IMG/VR virus record: IMGVR_UViG_3300042147_000020
Coordinates: 174,800-238,799 of that record
Length of the DNA stretch: 64,000 nucleotides
Direction: 5' to 3' (one strand)
Source of the DNA: a virus
Notes under the pieces: generated by a model
Database searches by the model: none
Seen by the model: only the letters and a program-made list of their open reading frames with translations
Told to the model about the DNA's origin: nothing
In this document: positions 15,467 through 24,716 of the stretch, in pieces
Numbering within the stretch: position 1 is the first letter of the stretch
Layout of the letters: each line of letters opens with the position of its first letter
Program-made: the position numbers and the translations under genes

Positions 15467-18391
15467 ATGTCTGGTGCAGATTACGACAATAACCAGCTTC
15501 AGATGTTGGGGCTGGATAGTCAAAAGCGGCGTTTCGAGAAACTCGGGCTGCTCAAGAAGAAACCCCTGGCTACTGCTGTCGTCAGCAAGCTCGTTAGAAA
15601 CAACGAACATCTTGGCAACAGCAACAACGTCAACCCCACCCGTGGCGTCGACATCCCCACAACAGGTTATCTGAATAAAGTCTCGGACATTACCGCTGGT
15701 AACGTAACCGATGCAGAAAACCTTTACCAGATGCTCCCAGATACCGAACTGGCAGAACAGATTCTGGTCAGTAGTATCCTCTCACCGAAAGACATGGTTA
15801 CGACGGAGTTGAACTACGTCTGTAATGAGTCTTCCTTGAAGGGGGAGATCACTGGTGTACTCCTCAGTGTCATCGAAGAATTTTTCACCAAAGTCTATAA
15901 AATAGATCCCCAACTGCCGGGTATTTTGTCAGACGTCCTTTTCAAGAAGGGTAGTTACCCTGTTATGATCATTCCAGAGTCATCTGTGGATGAAATCATC
16001 AACGGTGAACGCAACAACGTAGGTATGGAAGGCCGGGTTGATACCCAGAGCTTGTTCACGCATTCCATCGGTGTTTTGGGTGACTCTACCTTTGAAGACG
16101 GCAAGCCCGTACCGAAAAACCGGGTCAAAGTGTCCATGGAAGACATGAACCAGTACTACACCCAGAACTTCCGCATGTTGCGTCCACGTCTGGCGAAGAA
16201 AGGGTTTGACACCAAGATCTCCGTCTCTGACAACCCGGATCTGTTGAAGGCACCGTTTGTTCATGAGCTACAACGCCGTAAACATCTGGCTGCAACCTTC
16301 AAGCGTCAAGGCTTTGGTATGGAGTCCAACAATGAGGTGTCGCGTGATGACATCGAAATGTCGTTCTACCGGCCTCGTCTACAAGCGGCCCGTCCTGTTG
16401 TTGGTGTAAAGACTGCTGGTCAAGTCAAGCGTGCAACCGTAGGACACCCTCTGGTCATGCGTCTGCCTGCTGAGTCAATCATCCCTGTACACGTTCCGGG
16501 TTCTCCAGACGAACACATCGGTTACTTCGTGATCCTCGACCCTCAGGGCAACCCTGTGGTGAAGGCTAACCGGTCTGAGTACTACAACGACCTGAACATG
16601 AACATGTCTATTAACAAGGACATGGCCAGTCAGTTGATCTCCCAAGGTCAACGTACGGTTGAAGGTTACCAGCAACGTTCGGACATCGACACCGAAGAAG
16701 CCACACGGATCTACGCACAGCTCGTAGAGGAAGACCTGATCGCTCGTCTGCGAAACGGTATCTACGCCGACAACATCGAGATCTCTCGTCCGTTGGAAGT
16801 GTACCGCATCATGTTGGCACGCACCTTTGCAAACATGACCACTCAGTTGTTGTTCGTACCGGCTGAACTGGTGACGTACTTCGCCTTTGACTACAACCGC
16901 TACGGCGTGGGTAAGTCACTACTCGAAGACAACAAGATCCTCGCTTCGCTGCGTGTAATGATGATGCTGTCCAACACCATGGCGGCTATCAAGAACTCTA
17001 CCCCTCACACGGGCCTGAACATTACACTCGACCCTACTGACCCTGATCCATCGGGGACTGTAGAGAAGTTGGTCCACAACTACACTCAGACACGTCAGGC
17101 GTCGTACCCACTGGGTGCGTCTAGTCCGGTGGACATTGTTAACTTCCTGCAAAACGCCGGTGTTGACTTGAACGTCCAAGGTTCTCCTGCGTACCCTGAG
17201 ACTCGGATGGAAGTTGAAGACCGTCAACGTTCAGTAGCTGCACCGAACACTGACCTCGAAGACAACCTGAAGAAGCAGTTCCTGATGTCGCTGGGGTTGT
17301 CCCCAGAGACGGTGGACAACGGTTACAACGTTGAGTTCGCTACTTCGATTGTGACCAGTAACTTGTTGCTGACCAAACGAGTGATGCTGTACCAAGATCT
17401 GTTCACTGCTCTGCTGGGTGAATTCATCCGTAAGTACGTGCTGAACTCCGGTAACTTGATGGACAAGCTCCGCAAGACCGTGGAAGCCAACAAGAACATG
17501 TTACAAGACGTTGACCCTACTAAGCAGAAAGCGCAATTGGCAGAAGGTGGGCAGAAGCCTACTGAAGTTGAAAGCACTGAAGCTGAAGCCATAGACGTTG
17601 ACGTTGACGCGATCGTGGCTGAGTTCATCAACTCCTTGACCGTAACCCTCCCACGTCCAGACAGCATTACTCTGGAACGTCAGATGGAAGCCTACGACAA
17701 GTACATCGAAGGTCTGGAGAAGTGCCTTGAGGCTTACTTCAACAGTGACTTCCTCGACGGTACTTCGTTGGGTGACCAGTCTGATTCTGTGGACGTTGTA
17801 AAAGCGGCTATCTTGGCGCACTTCAAACGCAAGTGGCTGCGTGATAACAACGTCATGCCTGAGCTGGCTGATCTGGTGACCTTTACGGAAGAGAAGCACC
17901 CAATGATCGACTTGCTCACTACTCACACCGAACACGTTGACGCTATCGGCGCCAGCATCCAAGGTTACATGGTTAAAGTTGCCGAGGCTCAGAAAGCTCG
18001 CAATGCACTGACCGAAGCCGTGGAAGCTGACAAAGACATCGAAGTGGGTGGTGGTGGCAGTGGCGACGACTACAGCGACGACACATCCGGTGATGATGAT
18101 CTCGGCGGTGACGACGACGGTCTAGGTGGCGATGATGACGAGTTAGGGGGTATGGACGACATGGGTGACGGAGATGATGAAGGGGGAGACCTCGACACTC
18201 CAGACGACACCGAAGGGGAAGAGGAAGAAGCTGCTACCGATGAGGAAGCGGAAGAAGAACCTGAACCGGATGCTGAGGAAGAAGAGGAGGAAGTGAGTGA
18301 AGAAGCTGACCTAGGCCAATCCAATGGCGGTGGCGGTGCACTGGCTGAGTTCTTGGAACGCAGTAAACGTGAGCGTAGAGACAACCATTAA
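15467..18391 (+). CDS. Portal protein
   Basis: A 974-residue protein, large for the portal family but in the range of jumbo phages. The central part (about residues 80-650) has the features of T4 gp20 and phiKZ-type portals: LYQMLPDTELAEQILVSSILSPKDM early on, a long helical region, ADNIEISRPLEVYRIMLARTF, a YNRYGVGKSLLEDN segment, and RMEVEDRQ near residue 585. The last 110 residues are extremely acidic (runs of Asp, Glu and Gly) and end in a basic tail. It is the only plus-strand gene between two minus-strand structural blocks, with GGGAG before the ATG. Portals form the ring through which DNA is packaged and ejected. Confidence 0.8.
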   Translation: MSGADYDNNQLQMLGLDSQKRRFEKLGLLKKKPLATAVVSKLVRNNEHLGNSNNVNPTRGVDIPTTGYLNKVSDITAGNVTDAENLYQMLPDTELAEQILVSSILSPKDMVTTELNYVCNESSLKGEITGVLLSVIEEFFTKVYKIDPQLPGILSDVLFKKGSYPVMIIPESSVDEIINGERNNVGMEGRVDTQSLFTHSIGVLGDSTFEDGKPVPKNRVKVSMEDMNQYYTQNFRMLRPRLAKKGFDTKISVSDNPDLLKAPFVHELQRRKHLAATFKRQGFGMESNNEVSRDDIEMSFYRPRLQAARPVVGVKTAGQVKRATVGHPLVMRLPAESIIPVHVPGSPDEHIGYFVILDPQGNPVVKANRSEYYNDLNMNMSINKDMASQLISQGQRTVEGYQQRSDIDTEEATRIYAQLVEEDLIARLRNGIYADNIEISRPLEVYRIMLARTFANMTTQLLFVPAELVTYFAFDYNRYGVGKSLLEDNKILASLRVMMMLSNTMAAIKNSTPHTGLNITLDPTDPDPSGTVEKLVHNYTQTRQASYPLGASSPVDIVNFLQNAGVDLNVQGSPAYPETRMEVEDRQRSVAAPNTDLEDNLKKQFLMSLGLSPETVDNGYNVEFATSIVTSNLLLTKRVMLYQDLFTALLGEFIRKYVLNSGNLMDKLRKTVEANKNMLQDVDPTKQKAQLAEGGQKPTEVESTEAEAIDVDVDAIVAEFINSLTVTLPRPDSITLERQMEAYDKYIEGLEKCLEAYFNSDFLDGTSLGDQSDSVDVVKAAILAHFKRKWLRDNNVMPELADLVTFTEEKHPMIDLLTTHTEHVDAIGASIQGYMVKVAEAQKARNALTEAVEADKDIEVGGGGSGDDYSDDTSGDDDLGGDDDGLGGDDDELGGMDDMGDGDDEGGDLDTPDDTEGEEEEAATDEEAEEEPEPDAEEEEEEVSEEADLGQSNGGGGALAEFLERSKRERRDNH

Positions 18392-18445
18392 GACGGCATA
18401 AAAGCCAAAAAAAAAGGGGTGTCAAAGCCCCTTCTTTTTATGCCG
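18392..18445. terminator. Bidirectional terminator between portal and convergent gene
   Basis: GGCATAAAA ... TTTTTATGCC at the outside, with a GGGG/CCCC stem inside, and an A9 run to the left and T-rich run to the right, so each strand has its own U tract. Confidence 0.85.
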
Positions 18446-18449
18446 CTAT

Positions 18450-18890
18450 TCAACCAACTGCGCTCATCATGTATTTACGATGGTCGCTCAAGATACGTTT
18501 GCGAATGATTGGGGCAGCGCCTTTGAAGACAATAGCCACATCACCATTAGAACAATAGTCCACGTCAGAGAACTTGATCTCGACCGCACCCTCCAACAAC
18601 CTAACGCATTGTGTTATCTCGTGGTTGTAGCATTCGCCGAATTCGTTCTGGAAAAAGAAACTACCTCCGGGTAAAGCAAACAGCACGTACAGGTCATCCG
18701 AGTGATGGGTTGCATCGTTGATAAACACTGTCATGCACGCCGTTGGGAACCCAAGGACGTGGGTGTAACGGGAGTCTCCTGCAAAGGTCTTGCCTCGGCA
18801 GAAAGGAATGTGGTGGAGTACGTCCATGCCGAACGACTCGTCTATCTGTGTCAGTGGTTCAGGGGTGAAGTACATCACAGTGACAGACAT
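18450..18890 (-). CDS. Unknown protein, possible paralogue of the gene at 47291-47758
   Basis: 146 residues, no motif recognised. A segment DLYVLFALPGG and a later VFKG strand line up with NLYVLFVLNPDS and FILKG in the protein at 47291-47758, with similar spacing and overall size, so the two may be diverged copies. Start ATG at 18890 follows a weak ribosome site. Not predicted to be secreted. Confidence 0.6.
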   Translation of the reverse strand: MSVTVMYFTPEPLTQIDESFGMDVLHHIPFCRGKTFAGDSRYTHVLGFPTACMTVFINDATHHSDDLYVLFALPGGSFFFQNEFGECYNHEITQCVRLLEGAVEIKFSDVDYCSNGDVAIVFKGAAPIIRKRILSDHRKYMMSAVG

Positions 18891-18928
18891 AACAACCTTC
18901 TTAGGCTAATTGGTTATAAGAACGGGTC

Positions 18929-19216
18929 TTAGTATTCGATCGGATTGGGAACAGCAACGGGACCAACACCATTCATGCGTCGGAAGGTTACTTCAAAGAA
19001 CTTGCGGTCGTGGGTGTTCAAACACAGGTCGTTGTGACCTAGGTGTCCGTGTACTGTCCAACCAGCTTCTTCAAAGCGCATGTAGTCTTCCGCACGCGGA
19101 TAGAAGTTGAAAGCCACCGTGATGAAGTCACCAGCACTACCCATCACCGGATGTCCAAGCAACATCCTTTTACATTTCAAGGCCGCGACGAACTGACCGC
19201 GTCGTTGGTTATCCAT
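18929..19216 (-). CDS. Unknown small protein
   Basis: 95 residues from an ATG with AAGGAAA just upstream; a longer frame to 19267 crosses a terminator and is rejected. Contains HGHLGHNDLCLNTHD, a His-rich stretch that might bind metal, but no family is recognised. Confidence 0.6.
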   Translation of the reverse strand: MDNQRRGQFVAALKCKRMLLGHPVMGSAGDFITVAFNFYPRAEDYMRFEEAGWTVHGHLGHNDLCLNTHDRKFFEVTFRRMNGVGPVAVPNPIEY

Positions 19217-19235
19217 AGGTTTCCTTATTAAAGTT

Positions 19236-19264
19236 GGGCATAGCAGGGGACCGAAGTCCCCCAC
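19236..19264 (-). terminator. UUCG-loop terminator
   Basis: GGGGAC-CGAA-GTCCCC with GGGCATA at its left foot; it follows the 19273-21498 gene on the minus strand. Confidence 0.7.
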
Positions 19265-19272
19265 CATTTGGT

Positions 19273-21498
19273 TTACACCGATGCAGCACGCACCAGTACG
19301 GAATTCGAACCTAGGTAACCAGGTAGGATTTCCAGCACACGACCGTTGATGTCAACAACGTAGTGGTGAGAGAACTTGGTAGGTTTCTTCCCAGTACGAG
19401 TCAACAGACCGATCATTGCTTTGTGCACCGCAGGGTTTTCGCTAGCCTTCAGGACTTCTGCTGTTTTACCAGCGTACAGTTCCAGAGACCACGGTAGGTG
19501 AGTGACAGAGTTCAGCTCATAACGAGCCAGCACTTGCATCACGTCTGCTTTGTGTTCCTTGTTGAGGTTCTTGCCCAGTTTATCCAGGTAGTCCCAGTAT
19601 TCCTCACCTTTGAGGATATTGGTTACAGAGTTGATGATGTCCGTTGCGCGCTCTGTGTTCAACAGAGACCACAGCAGGCCCATTGCGTCGTTGTGCAGCT
19701 CATTGCCCAGATCGTCGATGTCCAGCACGAAGTCTTCGATCAGGCAGCGGTTGCCGTAGCCCAGGTTCACGCTCAGTGCTTGGTTGACCCGAGCAGTCAG
19801 CTCCTTAACGATGATGTTGTACAGACGAGGGGTGATCTCGTCGTTCTCGTGGTGTTCCCGCAGGAACTTGGCAGCAGCGCTCAGCGTTTGTTTCTTGCTC
19901 AGCTCTACCATCACACCGATCATGTTGCCATCAACGTTGACTGGTTTCATGTCACGGTAGTAGTACTCACGCACTTTGCCGTCGAAGTTCTCAGATCCAA
20001 CCGCAATCACTTCATTGAGGTACTTGATCTCAGCTTCGTCGAAGGAGTGTGCCCCCAACTCAGTCGGAATGATCTTCACTTCTGGGTTCTCCACAGGGAT
20101 ACTAGCCCCGTCTTCCGCCAAAACTACCTGAGGAGCATCCAGTGCAGCCACTTCATCCCAGTCTACTGGCATGACTTTCTTGGATGGGTCCAGGACGTAC
20201 GGGGTACGCGATTTGATTTCGTGTTGCAGGTATTCCATTTTCTCAGCTTCCCCAGGCGCGATTGCCTTAACAACTTCTTTAACCACACCGTCCGGGGTAC
20301 GAACGTGGAACTTCATGTGGGTGTTAGGATCGAAGGCCATATCCCATGGCTGTTCAAGAGTCCAGGTGCGAGTCCACGGGCTGTTGTGTGCAGGGCGGAT
20401 TTCTACGCCGCTGTCCAGTTGTACCAGATCGTAAGGACGGTCTTCGTCGATCGTGTCATGGTTGGTCACGCCACCGGGGCTTTGTGTTGCTACAGGCTCC
20501 ACGTAAGGTTCAGGAACAGGTTTCTGCTGTTGGCTTTCTACGCGTTCAGCAAAAGCACGTTGTTGAGCGTTCTCGTGTTGTTGCATAGCTGGTGTCCCCA
20601 TGTCCTGGAACATTTCTTCAACGATTGCGCTTGGCTGTGCAGCCGCAGGAGCGGGAGCACGCTTCGGCCAATCAGAACTGCTACGACCACCCCACTGATT
20701 CCCGAAAGCATCAGCAGCCGGTGCTGGCGCTGCCTGTGGAGCTGGTGTAGGCGCTGGCAGGGCTGGAGCGGCACTCAGACCACCCCGGCCTTGGTAACCA
20801 CCCGCATTTGGATTGAAAGTGCTTGCAGCAGGAGTACTGGTAGCACCACCAGCGAAGCGACCCCAGTTGATGTTAGGGTTTGCTGCTGGAGCAGGTGAAC
20901 GACCCTGGGCCCACTGCGGCTGTCCTTGCTGAGGCCAGGTCCCTTGTTGTGGCTGGGAGAACTGGTTCTGTTGGAAACCAGGGAACCCTTGTTGCGGTTG
21001 TGGAGCAAAGTTCTGCTGCGACTGCTGCTGAACCTGAGCGATCAACTGACCGATCTGTTGGTGACGCTGCATCAGACGGTTGATCTCAACATCAATACCC
21101 TGACCCATCATGTTCTTCAGAGCGGGATATTGATTGGCCATCATTGCGGTGGCACAAGAAACGACTTCGTTTGCTGCGTTGAGTACGAGTTGCTCCTGAG
21201 AGTTCCCCTGAGTCGTTACTGCGAAAGCTTCTGCCAGCGAAGTAGCCGAAGCCACCAACATCTGGTACAGCTCGTTCTGATAGCCATTTGCAGAGGCCAT
21301 GTTGAACAGGAAGATACGCAGTGGGTTCTTGAAAGCATTGTCCTGCAACATCTTGATCACGTAACCGTTGACGATGTCAGGGAACGCATTCTTGAAAGGA
21401 ACCTGATACGGAGCACCGGCACAGTAGAACTGCTGGTTAACATCGGTTGCCGAAACTGGCAGTTGGTTTACGTTGGGCTGGTTAAAGGTGGAAAACAT
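19273..21498 (-). CDS. Large unknown protein with a Q/P/A-rich disordered linker
   Basis: 741 residues in three parts. Residues 1 to about 145 are helical and fold-like. Residues about 145-330 are of very low complexity, rich in Gln, Pro, Ala, Gly, Phe and Trp (for example QQNFAPQPQQGFPGFQQ). From about 340 to the end is a second folded part with acidic strands and helices. No enzymatic motif is visible. A prion-like Gln/aromatic linker is uncommon in phage proteins and suggests a scaffold or a condensate-forming factor, but a virion or matrix protein is equally possible. It sits between small unknown genes and the structural cluster. Confidence 0.6.
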   Translation of the reverse strand: MFSTFNQPNVNQLPVSATDVNQQFYCAGAPYQVPFKNAFPDIVNGYVIKMLQDNAFKNPLRIFLFNMASANGYQNELYQMLVASATSLAEAFAVTTQGNSQEQLVLNAANEVVSCATAMMANQYPALKNMMGQGIDVEINRLMQRHQQIGQLIAQVQQQSQQNFAPQPQQGFPGFQQNQFSQPQQGTWPQQGQPQWAQGRSPAPAANPNINWGRFAGGATSTPAASTFNPNAGGYQGRGGLSAAPALPAPTPAPQAAPAPAADAFGNQWGGRSSSDWPKRAPAPAAAQPSAIVEEMFQDMGTPAMQQHENAQQRAFAERVESQQQKPVPEPYVEPVATQSPGGVTNHDTIDEDRPYDLVQLDSGVEIRPAHNSPWTRTWTLEQPWDMAFDPNTHMKFHVRTPDGVVKEVVKAIAPGEAEKMEYLQHEIKSRTPYVLDPSKKVMPVDWDEVAALDAPQVVLAEDGASIPVENPEVKIIPTELGAHSFDEAEIKYLNEVIAVGSENFDGKVREYYYRDMKPVNVDGNMIGVMVELSKKQTLSAAAKFLREHHENDEITPRLYNIIVKELTARVNQALSVNLGYGNRCLIEDFVLDIDDLGNELHNDAMGLLWSLLNTERATDIINSVTNILKGEEYWDYLDKLGKNLNKEHKADVMQVLARYELNSVTHLPWSLELYAGKTAEVLKASENPAVHKAMIGLLTRTGKKPTKFSHHYVVDINGRVLEILPGYLGSNSVLVRAASV

Positions 21499-21514
21499 CT
21501 TGCTGCTCCGTTAC

Positions 21515-21610
21515 TTAGACTGACCGAGGGGATTTGATGTGACCATGCTCTGCCACTGCTGATTTGGGCTTTACAGTGCAGCTCTCTACTTCCTTAAGTG
21601 CGAGACCCAT
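21515..21610 (-). CDS. 31-residue small protein
   Basis: An ATG-started frame of 31 codons with AAGTAAGGAG 8 bases upstream fills most of the gap between two larger minus-strand genes. One Cys, no membrane segment; unknown. The ribosome site and tight fit are the evidence that it is translated. Confidence 0.45.
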   Translation of the reverse strand: MGLALKEVESCTVKPKSAVAEHGHIKSPRSV

Positions 21611-21621
21611 GGTCACACTCC

Positions 21622-23274
21622 TTACTTGGTATATTGGATTCGACGTTGTACATCATCAATCAACGGTCGGAACTTCTCGCTACGCACAACCCGGTAGTTC
21701 GAGTCATACTGGACACAAGTGCCAATACGAGTACGACCATCAGGACTGGCTTTCGGCAGGTTGTTATACGAACCAATCTCCACGATAGACGAGTGTAGCA
21801 GTTTCGACGCATCTGTTGCAGCCGACTTACCGCTATTACGCCCTGTGCCTGTAGCGCTGGTTTGCGGGACAAGGTTAGACGTGATCTTGAAGTACATGTT
21901 ATCCCCAGGACTGGAGATACCTGCCACCTCACCGTGTTGACGGTTGATCTTGGTGATAGCGTCCAAAGTGAGGTTCCGGCGCAGTGCCAGATTGATTTCC
22001 TCTTTGATCTTTGGTTTGCGTGCTGCTTTCTGCAATGCAAACTTGAAGTGGGAGATAGCCTTGTTGATGTCGAACAGCGCATAGCGCAAGACCATCAACT
22101 CTTTATCGTACATCGTGGATTCCACGTTGTCCGACTGGATCACCATCTCAGACAGTGCTCCAATGATAAACGCAAACAGCTCGTACACGTCGTTTACCAG
22201 GATATTCTCACTTCGTAGGTCCAGCCGCGATCGTTCATCCAAGGACTCGTCCAAGGATTCGATGTGGTTCTCGACCTCTTCTGCCAGCTTGCCTTCACTT
22301 TGATTGGACCCAAAGATCAGGTGGCCAAGCAGAATACGCCAAAGACGCGTGCTGTTGATGAACTCTGGTTCTACGCGCTGTGGGAAATGATCCACTACGT
22401 AGAAGAAGCCAGCAACCAACCCAACGTTCTTGGTATTCCACGAAGCACGGGGAATGGCGATTCGCAAGTTGCTCGCGACGTAACCAATCCGACGCATTCC
22501 CCGTAGGGTTCGTGGGCACATCTGTTTCGAGCCACAGATAACCCATTCAGACTTCGGATAGAGGTCATAGTTGACTTCATCCGGATAGCCTACATGGACG
22601 TCCGTATTAGACACCATCTTGAATGTCTGCGTGACACCATACTTGCTGAACAGGTAGTGTGCCATTGTGTGTTTTGCGGTAATGCGGTTTTTCGAGTTTG
22701 CTCCCTTCTCAGGGCTACGATTGTAAACGGTGGCCCACGCCACGTTCGCAGTTTCATTCCATGCCGTCTCTACGCCGTTGTCAGCCACGTCGTACATGCG
22801 GAACGTATGGTCAAGTCGTTCAAAGGTAAGCTTCGTCACCTGCAACGGAATGAATATCGTGTTAACCCCATAGCTAATAGCCCGATCAGCCAAAACTGGA
22901 CTGATACTAAATGTACTGCCTCGAATCGTAATCAACCCCGCCTGGCGGACAAAGGGAAGATACATGTAGCGCTTCAGCAATGGTTCGTTAAAATAGCTGA
23001 AGTTGTACTCCACCAGAAACAAATCGGATCGCGCAATGTCAAACACTGGCTTGCCGGTACGCTTTGGTGTGATCTCGTTGAACTCTTCCTGGGGAGTGCA
23101 ACGACGACAGCCTTCGTATTTCAAGCCCTCTGGGAAGCTCTTTGAAATACTCCTGAACAAACCGTCCACGTAGCGTTCTACGCCACGCATCTGTTCTACC
23201 GCAAGACCAGACATGATCTTATCGTTAAAACGCGGGATAGCTCGTTCGACCAAGTTGAAGAAGTGGTTATCCAT
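21622..23274 (-). CDS. Unknown 550-residue protein
   Basis: No motif recognised with confidence. It has a CRRC pair near residue 56, a strand-rich middle and an acidic LDESLDERSRLDLRSE stretch. A segment with RGSTFSISPVLADR near residue 120 loosely recalls nucleic-acid-binding beta modules of multisubunit RNA polymerases, which phiKZ-like phages encode in pieces, but the resemblance is too slight to call. It lies two genes downstream of the major capsid gene on the same strand, so a virion component is possible. Confidence 0.55.
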   Translation of the reverse strand: MDNHFFNLVERAIPRFNDKIMSGLAVEQMRGVERYVDGLFRSISKSFPEGLKYEGCRRCTPQEEFNEITPKRTGKPVFDIARSDLFLVEYNFSYFNEPLLKRYMYLPFVRQAGLITIRGSTFSISPVLADRAISYGVNTIFIPLQVTKLTFERLDHTFRMYDVADNGVETAWNETANVAWATVYNRSPEKGANSKNRITAKHTMAHYLFSKYGVTQTFKMVSNTDVHVGYPDEVNYDLYPKSEWVICGSKQMCPRTLRGMRRIGYVASNLRIAIPRASWNTKNVGLVAGFFYVVDHFPQRVEPEFINSTRLWRILLGHLIFGSNQSEGKLAEEVENHIESLDESLDERSRLDLRSENILVNDVYELFAFIIGALSEMVIQSDNVESTMYDKELMVLRYALFDINKAISHFKFALQKAARKPKIKEEINLALRRNLTLDAITKINRQHGEVAGISSPGDNMYFKITSNLVPQTSATGTGRNSGKSAATDASKLLHSSIVEIGSYNNLPKASPDGRTRIGTCVQYDSNYRVVRSEKFRPLIDDVQRRIQYTK

Positions 23275-23299
23275 CTCTGATCCGACCCTTACCTAACGA

Positions 23300-24472
23300 C
23301 TACTTGAAAGCTAGAAAGAGAGCCGCAATGCCTGTGGCAATGGCTGGAACCCATTTAAGAAACTCCGAAGCATCCTTCCGCACGTGGCTCCGTTCTTCAT
23401 AGTGGTCTTTACGCTCTAGTGCTGCAATGCTCCGCAGGTGCTCCACTCGCGTTTGTTCCTCCTTGAGTCTTGCTCCGGCCTCGTTGATACGTGCCTCCTC
23501 AAGTTTCCACCGATGCTCTTGTGCCTTGCGATCGCTTTCCTCCGCTAAACGTCTCTGCTCGAGATCTCTTCTCCATGTCTCAAACTCCTCCTCGCTTTTC
23601 AGTCGTTCCAGCTTATTCCGATGCTCCTGGGTTTTAAGCTCTAGCGACAGCGCTTCGAGTTCTCGTTTCTTCTCTGCGGCTATATCACCCAACACAGTTG
23701 CTTCTTCGTATGACTTAAACATACCAAGTAAAGCTTCAGCTTCTGGAAAGGCAAAGTATTCAGCCCGAGGTTTCCCAACACCACCACTCTCACTCACCGG
23801 TGCGGTCGAAGCGCGATACACGCCACTGAGCCTGCCCGGATCTTTGATAGGTTGGACTAGGTAGATCTCCTTATTGATGTTGATGTAGCGTGGCCCAAAG
23901 ATGTCTTCGTTGTCAACGATTTGTAGACTGTAACCCACCACTCCTGCTGTATTGATAGTTTCATTGTCGGCCACTAGGCGGTTACGGACGCCGTCCTGAC
24001 TGAATGGATGATGCGGGACATAGCCCCCGACCATCGTGGAAACCACGACGTCTAGGTTGACTAAGTAAAGGGAGCCTCCATTACGTTGTACATCGTCCTC
24101 ATCTATTCCATAATCCACTTGGGCGAAACACTGGCCCATGCGCTGCCTGACACTACCGCTGAGTACTGCGTCGCGTAATGCTCTCATGCCTTCAGACGTT
24201 GCATTGGATAGTCGTTCTACGTCAATATTTACACCGGACCGATACTTGATTGTGTAGCGTACTATGAACTTGCTCAGGCCTCGTACGTTCATTGGCTGAA
24301 TGACGAGGGGCATACCAGAGCGATCAACCATGGTAACGGCCTTGCGAAAGCCGTTAAAGAACTCCTTCTCGATAGAAAGCTGGGAACCGGGTCCAAGATC
24401 CAGAATACCTGGAACTTCAACTAGCGGCGCTTCACGGTTAATGAGTTGGTTGTTGGGAATGTACTGGCTCAT
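23300..24472 (-). CDS. Unknown protein with long coiled coil and C-terminal membrane anchor
   Basis: 390 residues from the ATG at 24472 (GGA 7 bases upstream; a GTG at 24484 is the alternative). The first 230 residues look folded and beta-rich. Residues about 255-365 are a continuous charged helix (Lys/Glu/Arg/Leu-rich coiled coil). The last 20 residues, LKWVPAIATGIAALFLAFK, form one hydrophobic helix ending in Lys, so the protein is likely tail-anchored. A membrane-tethered rod could organise an assembly site at the membrane; this is inference. A promoter-like element lies immediately upstream. Confidence 0.6.
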   Translation of the reverse strand: MSQYIPNNQLINREAPLVEVPGILDLGPGSQLSIEKEFFNGFRKAVTMVDRSGMPLVIQPMNVRGLSKFIVRYTIKYRSGVNIDVERLSNATSEGMRALRDAVLSGSVRQRMGQCFAQVDYGIDEDDVQRNGGSLYLVNLDVVVSTMVGGYVPHHPFSQDGVRNRLVADNETINTAGVVGYSLQIVDNEDIFGPRYININKEIYLVQPIKDPGRLSGVYRASTAPVSESGGVGKPRAEYFAFPEAEALLGMFKSYEEATVLGDIAAEKKRELEALSLELKTQEHRNKLERLKSEEEFETWRRDLEQRRLAEESDRKAQEHRWKLEEARINEAGARLKEEQTRVEHLRSIAALERKDHYEERSHVRKDASEFLKWVPAIATGIAALFLAFK

Positions 24473-24526
24473 CGGTATTTCCACTCAATCAGGTATTATC
24501 CCTTGATAATCCTCTTCTTAGTACAC

Positions 24527-24548
24527 CTTGATAATATACACTTGAAAT
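24527..24548 (-). promoter_or_regulatory. Early-type promoter motif (TATATTATC variant)
   Basis: Minus strand reads ATTTCAAGTGTATATTATCAAGG, close to the motif at 40268-40290. It lies about 55 bases before the ATG at 24472. Confidence 0.5.
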
Positions 24549-24562
24549 AGCTTTGAATGCAG

Positions 24563-24608
24563 ACGGCATAAAAGGAATCCCCCTGAGCCCGTAGGCCCAG
24601 GGAGTTCC
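24563..24608 (-). terminator. Terminator of the major capsid gene
   Basis: On the minus strand GGAACTCCCTGGGCC-TACG-GGCTCAGGGGGATTCC then TTTTATGCCGTC. The stem has two mismatches or wobbles. It lies about 110 bases past the capsid stop. Confidence 0.75.
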
Positions 24609-24716
24609 AGTGTCCCCACTTAAAGGACTCACCCTATCAACCTAAGTCAATAAGGTGTTGCAACAAACACTAAGCCCGGAAGCCTAGTGGTTACCACCAG
24701 TTCAGGAAGTGCCCGC

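Noticed and set aside
18010-18300. Short GAC/GAT/GGT-rich repeats as a CRISPR or satellite
   Set aside because: They are codon repeats of the acidic portal tail without spacers; no CRISPR array is seen anywhere in the window.
18070-18384. Ser/Pro-rich minus-strand frame in the portal gene end
   Set aside because: It is the complement of the Asp/Glu-rich portal tail, a typical artefact.
19498-20898. 466-codon plus-strand frame antisense to the 19273-21498 gene
   Set aside because: Shadow of the Q/P/A-rich minus-strand gene; no ribosome site and no recognisable domain.
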